In this document: piece after piece, positions 19,916 through 32,392 of the stretch
Position numbering within the stretch: position 1 is the stretch's first letter
How the letters are laid out: each line of letters begins with the position of its first letter
Source: Sipunculus nudus
Lineage: Eukaryota; Annelida; Sipuncula; Golfingiida; Sipunculidae
Direction: 5' to 3'
Assembly (NCBI GenBank): GCA_026874595.1
Contig: CM049306.1
Span: forward strand, 104,979,142-105,043,141
DNA: 64,000 nucleotides
Made by a program: the position numbers and the translations under genes
Notes under the pieces: generated by a model
Seen by the model: only the letters and a program-made list of their open reading frames with translations
The model's database searches: none
What the model was told of the DNA's origin: nothing

Positions 19916-21534
19916 ATCGATCACTTGTCACTGACATAATGTCAGTGGTGTTTGACGAAAATAAAAGCTAGGATTAGAAAACTGATTAAACTCTCATTGA
20001 TTTTTTACATGGGTACATGCGGGTACAACCTGTGAGAGTTAAGATCCGTATAATTTAGCTGTATATGAAACGGCTACATTTAAAAACACTTAAATAATCA
20101 TCTCAGCAGGCTCATAAAAGACCACAAAATAAATAAGATAAAGAAATCCTGCCGGTTGCGATGGATGCAGATATTCTTCCAAAATGCTATTATAATAGTA
20201 TATGAACAAGGAACGTGAAGCCCATGTTTTAAATGTTAAACGATTAATGCATTCTCCGATCTTTGGAAATAGTTCCCGGCCTAATTAAATAACTGAAAGA
20301 TTTCTTGTTTAACTTGTTCAACCCTGTACAACAGAAGGATACTAGTTCTCAGCATTGTCAGCAGGTGTCAGCACAGTACATTTCCTTTTTTTTTTTTTTT
20401 GCCATATGATGATGTTAAATAGAATTGTCTCTTTTTTGTACTTTAGATATAACTTGGAAATAAAAACATAATTTTTAATGTAATAAAATTTTACATCTCT
20501 ACCAAACTTGCCACTGCACTCCTACATAACGGTCTTCTGAAACATATACCACCGATATGCATCCTTCTCTTGACATTTAACTTGTACATGATCTTATCCG
20601 GACTATCTCTCCCCATACCTGTGTTGTTTATACCAGACTATGAACATGTTGGTCCTTTATTAATTAGAATCAAAGCAATTTTTTTTCTGTATTCTCTGCT
20701 ATAGGTATACCATTCTGCAATACATTTGTTGTAGCTATATGATGAGCTGTCTTTGATATTCAGGTATTTATTTTGTGGCGTATTTTGAAAAAAAAGGATT
20801 GCATTTCTTAGGTTTATTCGGGTAGATCATTTGAGTTAACCAAGGATTAAAATAAAATAAAATGTTCATTTTCATGAACCAAGTGGTAGTGTTTATGAAA
20901 GGAGATCTATATCTAATTTTGAAGGGTTGTGCATGGCTCTTTTTTTTTTCGTTGAGATTTGATCCGTTCATGCACCGTTAATCATGCTTCCTGTCTGATC
21001 AATGGTAGGGCAAGAAATTATCAGTGAACAAGCGGTCACGAGAAGGAGAGGTAACGCCATAAATCAGACACCTGTGTGCCGTCATAACGCAAAACCCGTG
21101 GTGTACCGGTTGCTGTCACCGTGTCAGGTTGCAATTTATGCTGAAAATAAACTTAAAATGGCCCAATCACCTATCTGACCTTTTTAAACCAAAGGTAATC
21201 GCTTGTAGCTTTTATAAAAATAGGCCAGAAAACGTAGATATCACCGCGCACAGGCTGCTTGTTTTGTTTAAATCAATGTGTTTATAATATGTGGGGGCCA
21301 ACCAAAATAATCAAAACAAATCCCACTAGGGCATCTAGCAGCAAGACTGATAAGCCAGAGCTTTGTAAATGGTGTTTTGCAACAAGTGACCTTTGCACAT
21401 ATGCATAACCTTAGGTTGTATGTTTTTCCCTTTTGTCAACACTGCTGTGTTTACAAACGCATTGTTGATAAACCAGTTCATTCAACCTTCACGAAGGCGT
21501 TATAAGAACTTTTCATAACCAGATTTACCATTAG

Positions 21535-21536
<2 letters not shown>
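19916..21536. other. no gene seen
   Basis: Non-coding, with a poly(T) run at about 20389-20401. No identifiable transposon or ORF with known motif. Confidence 0.4.

Positions 21537-21599
<63 letters not shown>
21537..21599. repeat. (TA)n microsatellite
   Basis: About 30 uninterrupted TA units. Confidence 0.95.
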
Positions 21600-21600
<1 letters not shown>

Positions 21601-21794
21601 AAGCCAGAAAATACAGAAATTCTTTTTCAAAAGGCATGTGAATGGGTTTTCGTGGTCACGAGTTGATATTCCTTTCAGTCATACAAATGTGACAGCGGAG
21701 GCCAGTCTCAGTCATGACACAGGGCAATTGAATGGACACCTTTAAGTTTGGGTCTGAATTTTCACTACAGTTGGTTTATTTATATTTGTGATCC

Positions 21795-22110
21795 AGGAAG
21801 TTGGCTCAAAGCCGGGATGTCGTGGGTTCGAATGTCAGTCGAGGCGGTGAGATTTTCCACGGTCGGCCCCAAACTATGGTGAGCGCTCTGCAGGCTAAAC
21901 GGGAAGGCTGTGCCCCCCAGGTGTGTATCACTCATATACGAGTGCGTCTTTAAAAATTGGGGGGTTCCTCGGTGTAATGACCAAGCAATGGGGATGATTA
22001 CACACCCAGGACCCGCAGATGCAGTAGACACCCGGCCTGGGTGACACCAGGATAAAAAATAAAGGAAAATGAAAGGAAGCGAGTGCTTCCGCCCTGTCAA
22101 GTAGTCCCAA
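21795..22110 (+). repeat. possible SINE-like dispersed repeat
   Basis: A B-box-like GTGGGTTCGAATGTC with an upstream GTTGGCTCAAAGCC and GC-rich downstream sequence (GCCCCCCAGGTGTGTATCAC) that differs in composition from its AT-rich surroundings. The open frame on the opposite strand has no recognisable domain. The ends are not defined. Confidence 0.3.
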
Positions 22111-24849
22111 ACTGAAACGGGACTCTGCAGATGTACATGTACATACTTAAGTTAAGAATTAGATAAAACAGCATTACAAATTGGCCACCAAAAAGTAAAT
22201 TAAAAAAAAGTTGGCTCAATGCGTCACCATTGTATCTGCTTTCATACAGTTCCATCAGAAACAAATATTTTATGAATCATTACCACCCCCGTCCATCACA
22301 ATAAATTAAAATCCGGCTGCTCGATGCAGTTGGGTGGTATTTGTTCACACGCATCTAGAAAACAGACAGAACCGTTTTTCAGTGCTCACATTTAACTTAT
22401 CAGTTGTGTAGTCAATAGCTGTGTAAAAACACAGGAACCTGAAATATTGTTTTTAATGACGTATACCTCATTTAACGTGATGACATTTATTTTATATTTC
22501 CCGTCTGAGACTGAGTGCCCAAGTTAAACGTCATCATCACAGCTTACTTGTTTGGTGCATGACAGGGTGTGTTATTAGTCGAATGTTCAGATGTTCCAAA
22601 TTTCCTGCTTCCATACATATTTTTTGCAGGTTTCCTCCCACATACATTCCATGTCATAATTTCAGCCACATTCGACTGCATCAGGAAAATTCCCAGCTGA
22701 CATATCAGCATGTCAACGAGCAATGTTATCCTAGTTTTCCCAGGTAATTAGTAATTAATAAGCTCAGTGAGTATATACAAATAATTTTAACTTGTTGAAA
22801 ATATTACTTAATGCCCTGAAGATCAAAGTTTTGAACTTAAGCGACCAAGAAAGAGGTTCCTCAAAGGAAATGATTTGTAGTATTGATAGCATCATATAGT
22901 TAAAAAAACAGGAATAACCTTAATATGCCTAGAATATTAAAGCAAGCTTGACTTTTTTTTAATTTTGTGAAAATTAATGATTTCAACTTCGAAGATTTAG
23001 AAGTTACAATGCATGAAAATACCATAAGATTTAACTTTGAATGTGTGGTTATTTTGTTCATTAAAGATTTTAGAAATTTCGAATTTATAGCGGTCATGAG
23101 TATTTCTTTTGTGTTTAAATGTGTAAAGTAATTAAAACTGCATGACGACAGATTGGCCTACATTGATAAGGATGAAGATACTTCACTGTAGACTTAAATT
23201 ACCTGCATATGTTTATGATATTTAATGGTTTGAATACATTCTTACGAATGGAAAACAATTCTTATTGTGAGCTGTGTCGTGTATAAAGAAATGTGTGCAT
23301 ATCATATAGGTTAGGCCTGTTCTGTTTGTAGTTCAAGGTGTTCAGAGTTAACTTAGCTGGTTTCAGAGCATAGTCAAATTATTTTACATTGTATGACAGC
23401 AGTATCAAATTAGATTAAGGATAGGTTCAAGACAATGGCAGATTAATGTAGAAGACACCACTTCCAGAGATGGCCATGTTAAAATGGAGATCCAATTCAC
23501 ATGGTGATTAACTGAACACATATACAGACAACAGGAAGATTGTGCATCATGTCTACTTAAAAATGTGGTTGAACATAATGATAGTAATTTTATTAGACAT
23601 AAATTAAAGTTTACACAAGGCAAACTTATTCCACAACACGGGTTATATAGTATATGATAAGTACACGCCCACTTTTTTACCTGCCATTCTAAATAAATCT
23701 ATATATTTCTAAGTAAGGAGTATAGACAGAAGAAACTGCTTCTAATTTACTTCTTACTTTTAATTTTTTAAAAACTTGAACATGAGATTAAAACAAAATA
23801 ATGCTAATTTTATTGAACATATTTGAAAAAGTAAAATTTGATACATTCTAGAGTACAAATATTTTTGTAGAATATGATATGACCACCTTGCCATTTCGAA
23901 ACCTGATTCCCAGATTTTTGGGATTGGAATATGGGTCTGAGCCACTCAAAAATCGGTTATCCGATGTCAGTAAATGGGTTAGACCCATCTTAAGATTTGT
24001 AATATCGGAAGATGGCGGTCAACATAATGCTTCCTAAGGCTGTGATAATGACGATTCAAACTCACATTGTATTGGTACATCGCTACAGTTTTGAATGCCT
24101 ACATGTGCGTCAAGGGACCCGAAACAAACAAGCAATATATACTCTTTTGTAAGTTTCTGTATCACAGCAGGTTTCGATCAGTCTGGTCATTTGACAGTGG
24201 AGAATTACAGATTTAATTTCATTTGACAGGACTTTCTCAGCTTAATTTCATTGAATATGTTGTGTTCCCTTGGATTAAACAGGGGCATCTTTTAATTACA
24301 TTTAATTACTACATTTTATTGTTAAGGGTCCAAGTAAGACAGAGAACAACACTTTGTTTAATATATAGTTTAATGCAGTCTATCGCAAGTATATATGTTT
24401 ACAAATACAAAAATATATTTTATATGCGTGAACTCATTAACAAAATATACCTGAGCAAACGGCCGAATAATATTTTAAATTACTGGCGGAGACCACATAT
24501 ATTAAAACATTAAGGTGCAGTCTTTAATGTAAAATCTTGCACTCTGTAAATCTAACAGAACTACAATGTTTTTGGCAAGGCTTCATGAGGAAATGATAAA
24601 ACATTTTGAACATCATCGCGACAGATACAAGCAGTTTTTTTTTGTGATTTGAATATCCTATATGATATAATCAAGTAAATATATCTTGTAGTATATGCTG
24701 ACGGCTGCGGTTCGGACCTCACGCCTGCATGTCTTCTACCAAACGATTTGAAAACATTTTATTCTATGAGAATGTCGCAGACATATAAGTAGATTAAAAT
24801 TGAATTCTACCATCCATCTTTTGGTCTTCTTGGAATTTCCAAATGTATT
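22111..24849. other. no gene seen
   Basis: Long AT-rich stretch with only short unassigned ORFs. No transposon ends, splice-bounded coding exon or RNA gene recognised. Confidence 0.4.
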
Positions 24850-24895
24850 ACAAGTGACCAACGGGCCATGACGCTCAGTTGATCTCTGACACTGA
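24850..24895 (+). repeat. left-end fragment of the palindrome-bearing repeat family
   Basis: CAAGTGACCAACGGGCCATG followed by ACGCTCAGTTGA matches the left end at 11131 and the start at 36236. No palindromes follow, so this is a truncated copy. Confidence 0.55.
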
Positions 24896-25342
24896 GAATT
24901 CCTTCAACTTGGATCTGCTGTTATTTTAGTACTATTGCATTTGTGTTTGTGATAGTTGTGAAGAATCTATAGAATGAATTTTCTTCAAATTTCCTAATAT
25001 GTGCCATATTTTCCTTTTTCAGCGCAGAACGCTAATACGAGTCTGATATTCAAAATACTAAAAACACATGTGCATCATTCAAAGAAAATGCATGAAAACT
25101 GAGAAAATGTAGATTTCCCCCGCAATTTATATGCAAAACTGAAAGGGCTTTCCCATGATCATCAAGATACATGAGATATATAATTTAAAGTATGAGTCTT
25201 AGGTATAAATCAGATGCCACTTCAGCATTTTGCGATGTGTCCGCGGCAGCTGTAAAGAACATGTTCACCAGATTTTTATTTAAATTTTCCGCAGAACAAA
25301 ACAAAATTTTGTTCAGGAAAAAGGCTCAGGCCCAATGTTCCA

Positions 25343-25690
25343 AACATTTAATAAAAATTCAATCAAACAAATACATCAATATAATGTAAAACAGAAGTCT
25401 TATATTAGCTTATAAATAATGCCATTAACACATGTAACATTACTGCATACCTACATACACAATATGTCGATTTTGCCATCATCATAGAGTATATAAAACA
25501 CATATACATTTTATTAAACAATAAGTCAAACAAATACATCAATAAAATGTAAAGTAGCAGTCTTATATTAACTAATAAATAATGCCATTAACACATGAAA
25601 TATTACTGCATACCTATGTGTACAATGTATCTATTTTGATATCATCAGTGAGTATAAAACACATATTTAACCATCTTTCATTCTTCGTCT
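25343..25690. repeat. tandem duplication, two copies of about 167 bp
   Basis: AATGCCATTAACACATG, ATTACTGCATACCTA and GAGTATATAAAACACATAT recur about 167 bp apart. It lies directly downstream (minus direction) of the decayed LINE at 25690-27600 and may be its 3' untranslated region. Confidence 0.75.
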
Positions 25691-27600
25691 CCTCATAAAG
25701 GAATCATATACATACGCAGCAACTTTTGTTATTTCAAATAGATTTTCTAAATTAAATGACTTTATAAAATGTTGTTCACCTGGATAATGTATATAAGTCT
25801 TGTCTAAAGTATTTTAACCTCAAATCATGATATAATTTACTTTTTGCATAAAGTGAGCTTCATCCTAAACAATATTGTAATATTGACATAAACAATATTT
25901 ACAGATCCCCTCTTCACGAGATATATATTTATGACGTCCGATTTCTATAGCCAATTCATGATTCGAACGTCGAAGTTTAGCATGTTCTGTACGGTGTTTT
26001 TTATTTGGTATACAATATACATACCTTTCAAGAGTTAGCATTGACATTAAAATAGCATTATATCATAGTTTACTCCACAACTCAATATCACCATGCCAAT
26101 TTTGAAAAGCCATGTCTTTTATTCTCATTTCAACTTCTTTCATAGAATAATTAACATCTCCAATGTACTGTACCATCAAAACTTATCCAAAACCAGATTG
26201 GAACAACGTTCTTACATGAGATACCCAATTCCAATTTGATTTACCACTGTTGTCTTAATTCAATAACATACTCTACACCTGTTTCTAATATCTATGTTCT
26301 GGCATATGCAACAGTCTAATCCAATACTTAATACAACGCAATAAGCAAGTTTCAAACAATGGAAATTCATGCTGCTGCATTTGGAGTATTCTGATCTATA
26401 ATAAAAATATATTAAAATTTTGCAGAATTTGTATTGTACTCTCTCTATTTTTTCTGATTTTTTTAAAACCCTTTAACTCACATCCATATATTAGTACTGG
26501 CACTAACATTTGATCAAACTGATAAAAGAGATGTGTTGTTCAAACATATTTACATTTTTTGTTGAATGCTTTAATCATGAATACAGCTTTGTTTGCTTAC
26601 AATACCTGCTGTTGTTGTGGTTTTGACCAAGATAGATCTGTAGAGAAAGATATTCATAGCATGGAACCACTTCTAACTGTTTACCTTTTGAATACCATCT
26701 TTCTACTTTCCGTTAAGAACCATCTTTCCTAAAAACCATAATCTTAGTTTTATCTGTATTAATTTTAAGGCTATAATTTTTACCAAAAAAAATTGTTAGA
26801 GATCAATCTGCTGCTGAAGTCTACCTATAGTATCTCCATAATTATTCATATCATCTGCAAATTACAATGTCTTTAAATTTGAGAGATTACCATTTAAATA
26901 TGTCCCGAGACAATTGCTTCCATTTAACATGTTGCAATACTCCTTTATAAATAAAGAAAATAATAAAGGACATACCATACAGCCTTGCCTGGTACCTAAT
27001 AAACATGAGAAATAGTCTGAAAGTCTACTCTCAGTTAATATATATACGAGACTGCATTTAAGAATACATTGATTTTATAACACTTAATATTTTACCATAT
27101 AATCCTTGTTTTAATAAAACGTGCAACAATAAATTGTGTTGTACACAATCAAATGCTTTTGCGAAATCCATACAAAACAGTAGAACCTACCTTTTCTTTA
27201 ACCAGGTATTTTTTAACTAAAGCAAACAAAATAAATGCCTGGTCAACTGTTGAATATCCTTTTCTGTAACCAGCTTGTGACTCAGATAAAATATACATAG
27301 CCTCAACAAATAGAGAAAGCCTATATTGTTCAAACAAGCCTATTAGTAAAATACAGACGTGTAAACGATACATGTTCTTTCAATCTGTGCATTTAATGTA
27401 AAGAATTTGTTTGCTGGGATACAATTGTGACATCTCAACTACATTTCTACGTCTGAAAAAATAATATTTAAAATGCGCAAAAATAAAGAAAATGTAAAAG
27501 GCACCACCAGTCTTGCACACCTGAAATGGCTGTCCATGATCAAGAAGTTTATCAAATTTTAGAAAGATCCATGCTATCATTACTGAGATATATAATTTAA
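25690..27600 (-). pseudogene. decayed non-LTR retrotransposon (LINE) reverse-transcriptase ORF
   Basis: Broken minus-strand reading frames contain, in order: SESQAGYRKGYSTVDQAFIL (27149-27373; the RT palm region), NTDKTKIMVF around 26750, and near the end KLRRSNHELAIEIGRHKYIS then REEGICKYC (25865-26047; the C-terminal cysteine motif typical of these LINEs). Many stops and frameshifts separate them, and the endonuclease and RT start are missing. It encodes no working protein. The clade cannot be set by eye. Confidence 0.75.
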
Positions 27601-27639
27601 CATATGGATTTCATACATCAAGAGCTGAAATTTTTAAAA

Positions 27640-28760
27640 ATTTGCAATTGTGTCCTCAACAATTGTGTCCAGATAAACTAAAAATAGCAAAAATAACCCC
27701 TGTTCACGAAAAGGAAAGCTTCTATTTACCTAAAAATTATAGGCCAATATCACTTTTACCAAGCATTTCAAATGTATTTGAAAAAGTAATACACAATCAA
27801 TTATATGAAATTCTACAAACACACAATGTACTACATGTATATAATAACCAATACGGATTCAGAAAAAAAAAACTTTCAACCGAACATGCAATATTAGAAT
27901 TAGCAGACAGAATATATACACAAATTGACCATGGAAACACACCCCTCTCTATATATCACGACTTATCAAAAGCTTTTGACACATTAAACAAGAATCATAC
28001 GGCATTAAAGGAAAACACTACTTTGGCTTATTAATTATCTAACAAACAGAGTTAAGTTTGTTGATTTTAAAGGACATAAGTCAAATAAATAGATTACTGC
28101 CACTGGAGTACCTCATGGATCAATTTTTAGTCCCTTACTAAAAGTTATTATACTTAATATTTATGAATGACACTCATCATTGTAGTAGCTTCTTTAACTT
28201 CATTCTCTATGCAGATGACACAACATTATTCAACCTCTTAACATATTACAATAAACAAAGAGATCAAAACATCATCTGCAATGAAATGAACAAAGTACAT
28301 AACAACTGGTTAACTGCAAGCAAACTTTCATTCAATGTAAAAAAAAACTAAATTCATGATGTTTCACTCTCAAAATAAGAACATACAAGAAGGAAGCCCT
28401 GAAATAAAAATAAATAATATACCTATAGACAAGGTTCCCGATTTCAGCTTTTTAGGTATTACACTTAACGAACATATGAAATTGCAGTAACACGTAAACA
28501 AAGATGCCACAATCAAAATATATTGGATTCTAAATACATTTTAAAATTATCTACCTATTCGTATACTTAAAATTATATATTATACACTAATTCTATTACA
28601 ATTAAATTATGGAATTCTCAAATCGACCAAATCATTGTTGACAAAATCTTCACTCATACTCTTCAAGGTTTGATTTGCTACATCAAACAACATTTATACA
28701 TTTATATAAAGACAAATGCCTCCAGATAAACAGCTACATCTGTAACAAAAATTAGTCTCA
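27640..28760 (+). pseudogene. decayed non-LTR retrotransposon (jockey/CR1-like) RT
   Basis: The plus strand shows an RT core: KIAKITPVHEK, NYRPISLLPSISNVFEKVIH, NQYGFRKK, STEHAILELADRIY and DLSKAFDTLN (27642-28034). After a gap comes the catalytic box LYADDTTLF (28163-28351) and then FSFLGITLNEH (about 28440). Stops and frameshifts break the frame, and the 5' half with the endonuclease is absent. It starts within about 40 bp of the 5'-truncated end of the opposite-strand LINE, so two truncated elements of different families abut. Confidence 0.8.
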
Positions 28761-29085
28761 GCCAAATAAAATATACTTTTTTTTTAATTTTTTAAATTAT
28801 TTTTTAAAAATTTTAATCAATAACAAACTTATTTCAGTAACTCAAATTGTAAATCTTCCCAGTTTTTCACCAATTTCCTCATTAATTCATAAAGTCTCAA
28901 ATATTAAGAAATGTATAATCATTAAACTCCATATTTATGTACAATTACATTCTCCATGTGTCATGCACAGGTGGCTGTTGTGTCAGCAGATTAAAATCCT
29001 TAACAACAGTCTCCAGGAATAATAATAACAAAAATTTTGACATATTGAATATATTTTGCTTGAATACTTTACTTTTATGTCAAAT

Positions 29086-29089
<4 letters not shown>
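28761..29089. other. no gene seen
   Basis: Very AT-rich tail following the LINE remnant, possibly its 3' end. No poly(A)-type boundary is clear. Confidence 0.3.

Positions 29090-29135
<46 letters not shown>
29090..29135. repeat. (CT)n microsatellite
   Basis: About 22 CT units. Apparent ORFs through it read SLSLSL or RERERE and are artefacts. Confidence 0.95.
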
Positions 29136-29137
<2 letters not shown>

Positions 29138-29287
29138 GTTCTGAATTCTGGTTGGGCTGATTTTCTTCATTTTTTGCATGGTAACAATGTAATTGGTGCA
29201 GTTGATCCAAAATGTTTTAGTTGAAGGATTGAGTGCAAAAATTTGTTTTTCAGCCAAGAACACCAACACACGTCGGATTTTCTAAGC

Positions 29288-29487
29288 GTTAAAATCACAC
29301 AAAACTAGCATAACTCGCAAAATATAGGTCACATTGACCTAATGTTTGGTATGGAAGGAGATTTTTCAAGGACCTATCTGGATAGTAAGTAAAGAGTTTC
29401 TTGATTAAATGGTCTCGATCTGTGCCTTGTTAACGGACGGACCGACAAAGGGTGATCGATGACCTATTGTCAGCTGAGCTAAAAAAA
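29288..29487 (+). repeat. single-unit copy of the palindrome-bearing repeat family
   Basis: Contains AAAATATAGGTCACATTGAC (palindrome at 29326-29340), the RTTTCTTGATTAAATGG block, GTTAACGGACGGACC and the same right end GTCAGCTGAGCTAAAA as the element ending at 12690. It is a short member with one unit only. Confidence 0.75.
29326..29340. promoter_or_regulatory. perfect IR3 nuclear-receptor palindrome
   Basis: AGGTCACATTGACCT is an exact AGGTCAnnnTGACCT palindrome in the isolated repeat copy. Confidence 0.45.
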
Positions 29488-29689
29488 TGAGGTAGGTTCA
29501 CTTTGCTTGCATGCAGGTGTGGGGAGGCACTAGAAATTAACAAATCATGTGTTGTTAGTTTCAGTGTCACATCTGGTTTTGACGATCGAATGATTTTGTC
29601 CTGGCTCAGTTGATTTTTCCCCCGGCCAATGCATGACACCCTTTTGGGACTTTTCCTGTATCACATAATTAAGAATATCTTTACATATA

Positions 29690-29690
<1 letters not shown>

Positions 29691-29743
<53 letters not shown>
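29691..29743. repeat. (TA)n microsatellite
   Basis: About 25 TA units with one TATG interruption near the left. Confidence 0.95.
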
Positions 29744-29744
<1 letters not shown>

Positions 29745-31800
29745 TCTAATGTGTATCAATTGGTAAGATTGTCGGTGTTCATGTGTGTTTGTGTTTGCCT
29801 GCGGTTTTTTTGTGTACCTGCTTCAATTAACGAGAATGGGTCCATATGTTAGTGTGTGCACGGCAGAAAATGCAAGCCGGGATAAGCTATGATCCTCACA
29901 CAATGTCATATACGTCGCTGCAGAGATACTTCTGTTAGCGCTTAAACATGCATACATGAATATCCATACTATATAGACCCCATTTAGAATGCGACTGACA
30001 CCATTTTGTCTGCATAAAACACCCTTTAAATATTCATTTGAAACTTACATTGTACAAAACAATCACACGTACAGAAAGACAAAATGCTGTCAACAGGGTT
30101 AGTACGTTTTTTGTCCTATGGATCCATTACTCCACAAATTTCAATGACACATTCACAGATAGACTAGCAAACAAAAACAGACAGGTGTAGGTAATCACAT
30201 GAAATGTTTTTTTAGGCAATAAACAGGGTCAGGTGATTACCTATCCACCAAGCTTCACTGAGACGTGAATAAACTCAGTGACCGTTATTTATTAGATTCG
30301 TATTGTCACATGACAGTAAAAGCTGGAAATACACTGAATATAATCATTCCACTCCATTCCTAATGAATATCACTTGTGTTGTGATCATAGATTTTAAAAT
30401 GAAACACACGCATTTAATATTTGGTCTTACGAACTAGGCATGCACAGACAGATCTCTTCTAATATCACTTAACCCAATAACCCCCCTCCCCCCCCCCGGC
30501 TGCAGAAAATTTGACTTTATTACTGGTTTTGTCTCATATTTGAGCTAAACTTTACTGATTGATTTAATATACAAGTATTAATGTACATGCGCCTGATGTT
30601 AATTGAGCGGGTATCTATTAAGAAAAAAACAACGCTTAGGCCAAAAAAGGTGTGGTTCTAAGGCACCGCCCGCGTGAATTTTAAGCCCCCTCTCTCCCCC
30701 CCCCCCGCATAAAAATCATTTTTTTGCTTTTCATTTGTCAAGAAGATTTCCTTTGTTATGTAGTGCTTTTACCTTTTCAGCAAAAAGAAAATCTGTTATT
30801 ATCATGCTTTTCCCTGATCATATGACATTTTTATCGAAACATACAAAAAAGGGTAAAAAAAATCGCTGGCACGCACTGATTATTTAAGTGCCTGAGATAC
30901 ATACCTTTCTTTTGGCCCTAGAATAACCAGCACAAATGTAAGTCGTGCTCGCGTGTTTTGTGCGTTTCAAGCTCTAGAACAGTGTCAGGTGATTCTCATT
31001 TATATGCACTTGTTAAAATTTAAATTTGTTCATACACTGAAATATTTAAATAAAGGAATAAAACTATCAGGAGGGCGTGTTTACATGAAGCTATCTAAAA
31101 TTTCATCATTTGTATATTTAAAATTATCTTACACATTCTGGAATTAGTTGTTTTTGTTTATTTTGTATTAAAGACAAGGTCAGGTGATACAATATTTTTG
31201 AAATTATTGTAATACTCAATTGAAAAAAAGTACAAAAATACATAGAAGTTTAAACAAAAGGTTTTATTCATGAGAAAACAGAACAGTACAGCCTTTTTTT
31301 TTTTCTCTTCACCCAGGTCAAAAACAGCAAATTTATTGCAAATGATAACAATTACAACGTTCAGTCTCATATGTCCAGGCCGTGCCTTGATATAACCTAA
31401 ACATCTTTGCCCCTTCCTTTGCCTCTTGTGAAATGTTACGAATCAGCATCCTTACAAATATTAAATATCATGCCAGCCAGCAGAATCCAGGAAGTGAGAG
31501 AAATTGAATATTTGTCATTGAACATATTTTAAACACTTAATCTACTCTGAAATATAATCATAGCACAAATGGGTATGTGAGTTATCATTACTTTTTTATG
31601 CATGGACAACAAGGCCCTGTTTTCGTCCGGTTATTTTGTCTGATGCATTGCAGTGTACAAGCTGTTTTGGCATATCTGTAAGAATAAAAGAAGTCTTATA
31701 GTTAGGGATCAGATCTAAAAATAATATTCAGAAAGTAAAACGTATGGATTCTACTTATTTAAGGCATGCCATTGTATCATGAGATACTCTCTCCTCACAA
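29744..31800. other. no gene seen; contains homopolymeric C tracts
   Basis: Non-coding sequence with C-rich runs near 30481-30498 and 30690-30708. Short AT-rich ORFs have no recognisable motif. Confidence 0.4.
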
Positions 31801-31822
31801 CTTCCTTAATCCGCCCCCTGGA

Positions 31823-31850
31823 TGACGTCACTTCCGGTATGCCTTTATAT
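31823..31850 (+). promoter_or_regulatory. promoter-like cluster: CRE, ETS site, TATA-like box
   Basis: A palindromic CRE TGACGTCA (31823-31830) is followed directly by an ETS-type CTTCCGG and then CTTTATATTAG. About 70 bp downstream the sequence ACAAG|GCAAGTAAAC matches the consensus of rare GC-type donors. The arrangement looks like a core promoter with a short first exon on the plus strand, but no coding exon follows that I can recognise. Confidence 0.3.
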
Positions 31851-31924
31851 TAGTTCATTATTCCTTCTCCAGCATCATTTGACTTCCTACCGAGGGGCGC
31901 ACACAGCAGTCTTACAAGGCAAGT

Positions 31925-32392
31925 AAACACATCAGTGTTTGAAATGGTTCAGACATAAAATGTTATTTGGATTTCGTACAAATTCTTTCTCACTATTTCC
32001 ATTTATAGGCTTTTCTAGTATTGGCTATGTAGTTTATAGCATTTAAGGATAACCTTCTATAAATTCTTAAGTGTTGGCTGTGTTTGTCAGAATTCATTGC
32101 ACGAAATATATAGGATTTTATTTAATTGTGAGATTTGGCTATTAGGGTCATATTTGAAAAAACAACAATCATAGGTATCTGATCTTAAATTTGGACCTTC
32201 ATGGCATTTAAAGTAACGTTTCAACCAAGTCAAAGTTATGGGTATATACACTGTGAGCGTATTAGTTACTAATTTATTATTTGTATACTGTTGAGATAAC
32301 CTGGGGAAACTGTTAGGACAACATTGTTCAGTTGACATATTGATGCAGGAAGCTTGAAACATCTGAACACTGACTAATAATAATCCCTCTCA
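31925..32392. other. no gene seen
   Basis: Non-coding. It could be the first intron of a transcript from the promoter-like cluster at 31823, but nothing coding is visible. Confidence 0.3.

Noticed and set aside
20389-20401. poly(T) run as the tail of a minus-strand LINE or SINE
   Set aside because: No RT or SINE sequence lies to its right and no target duplication was found.
21780-22100. 106-codon minus-strand ORF as a gene
   Set aside because: It overlaps a probable SINE-like repeat, has no known motif and competes with an overlapping frame of similar openness.
28937-29269. ORFs reading serine-leucine or arginine-glutamate repeats
   Set aside because: They translate the (CT)n microsatellite.
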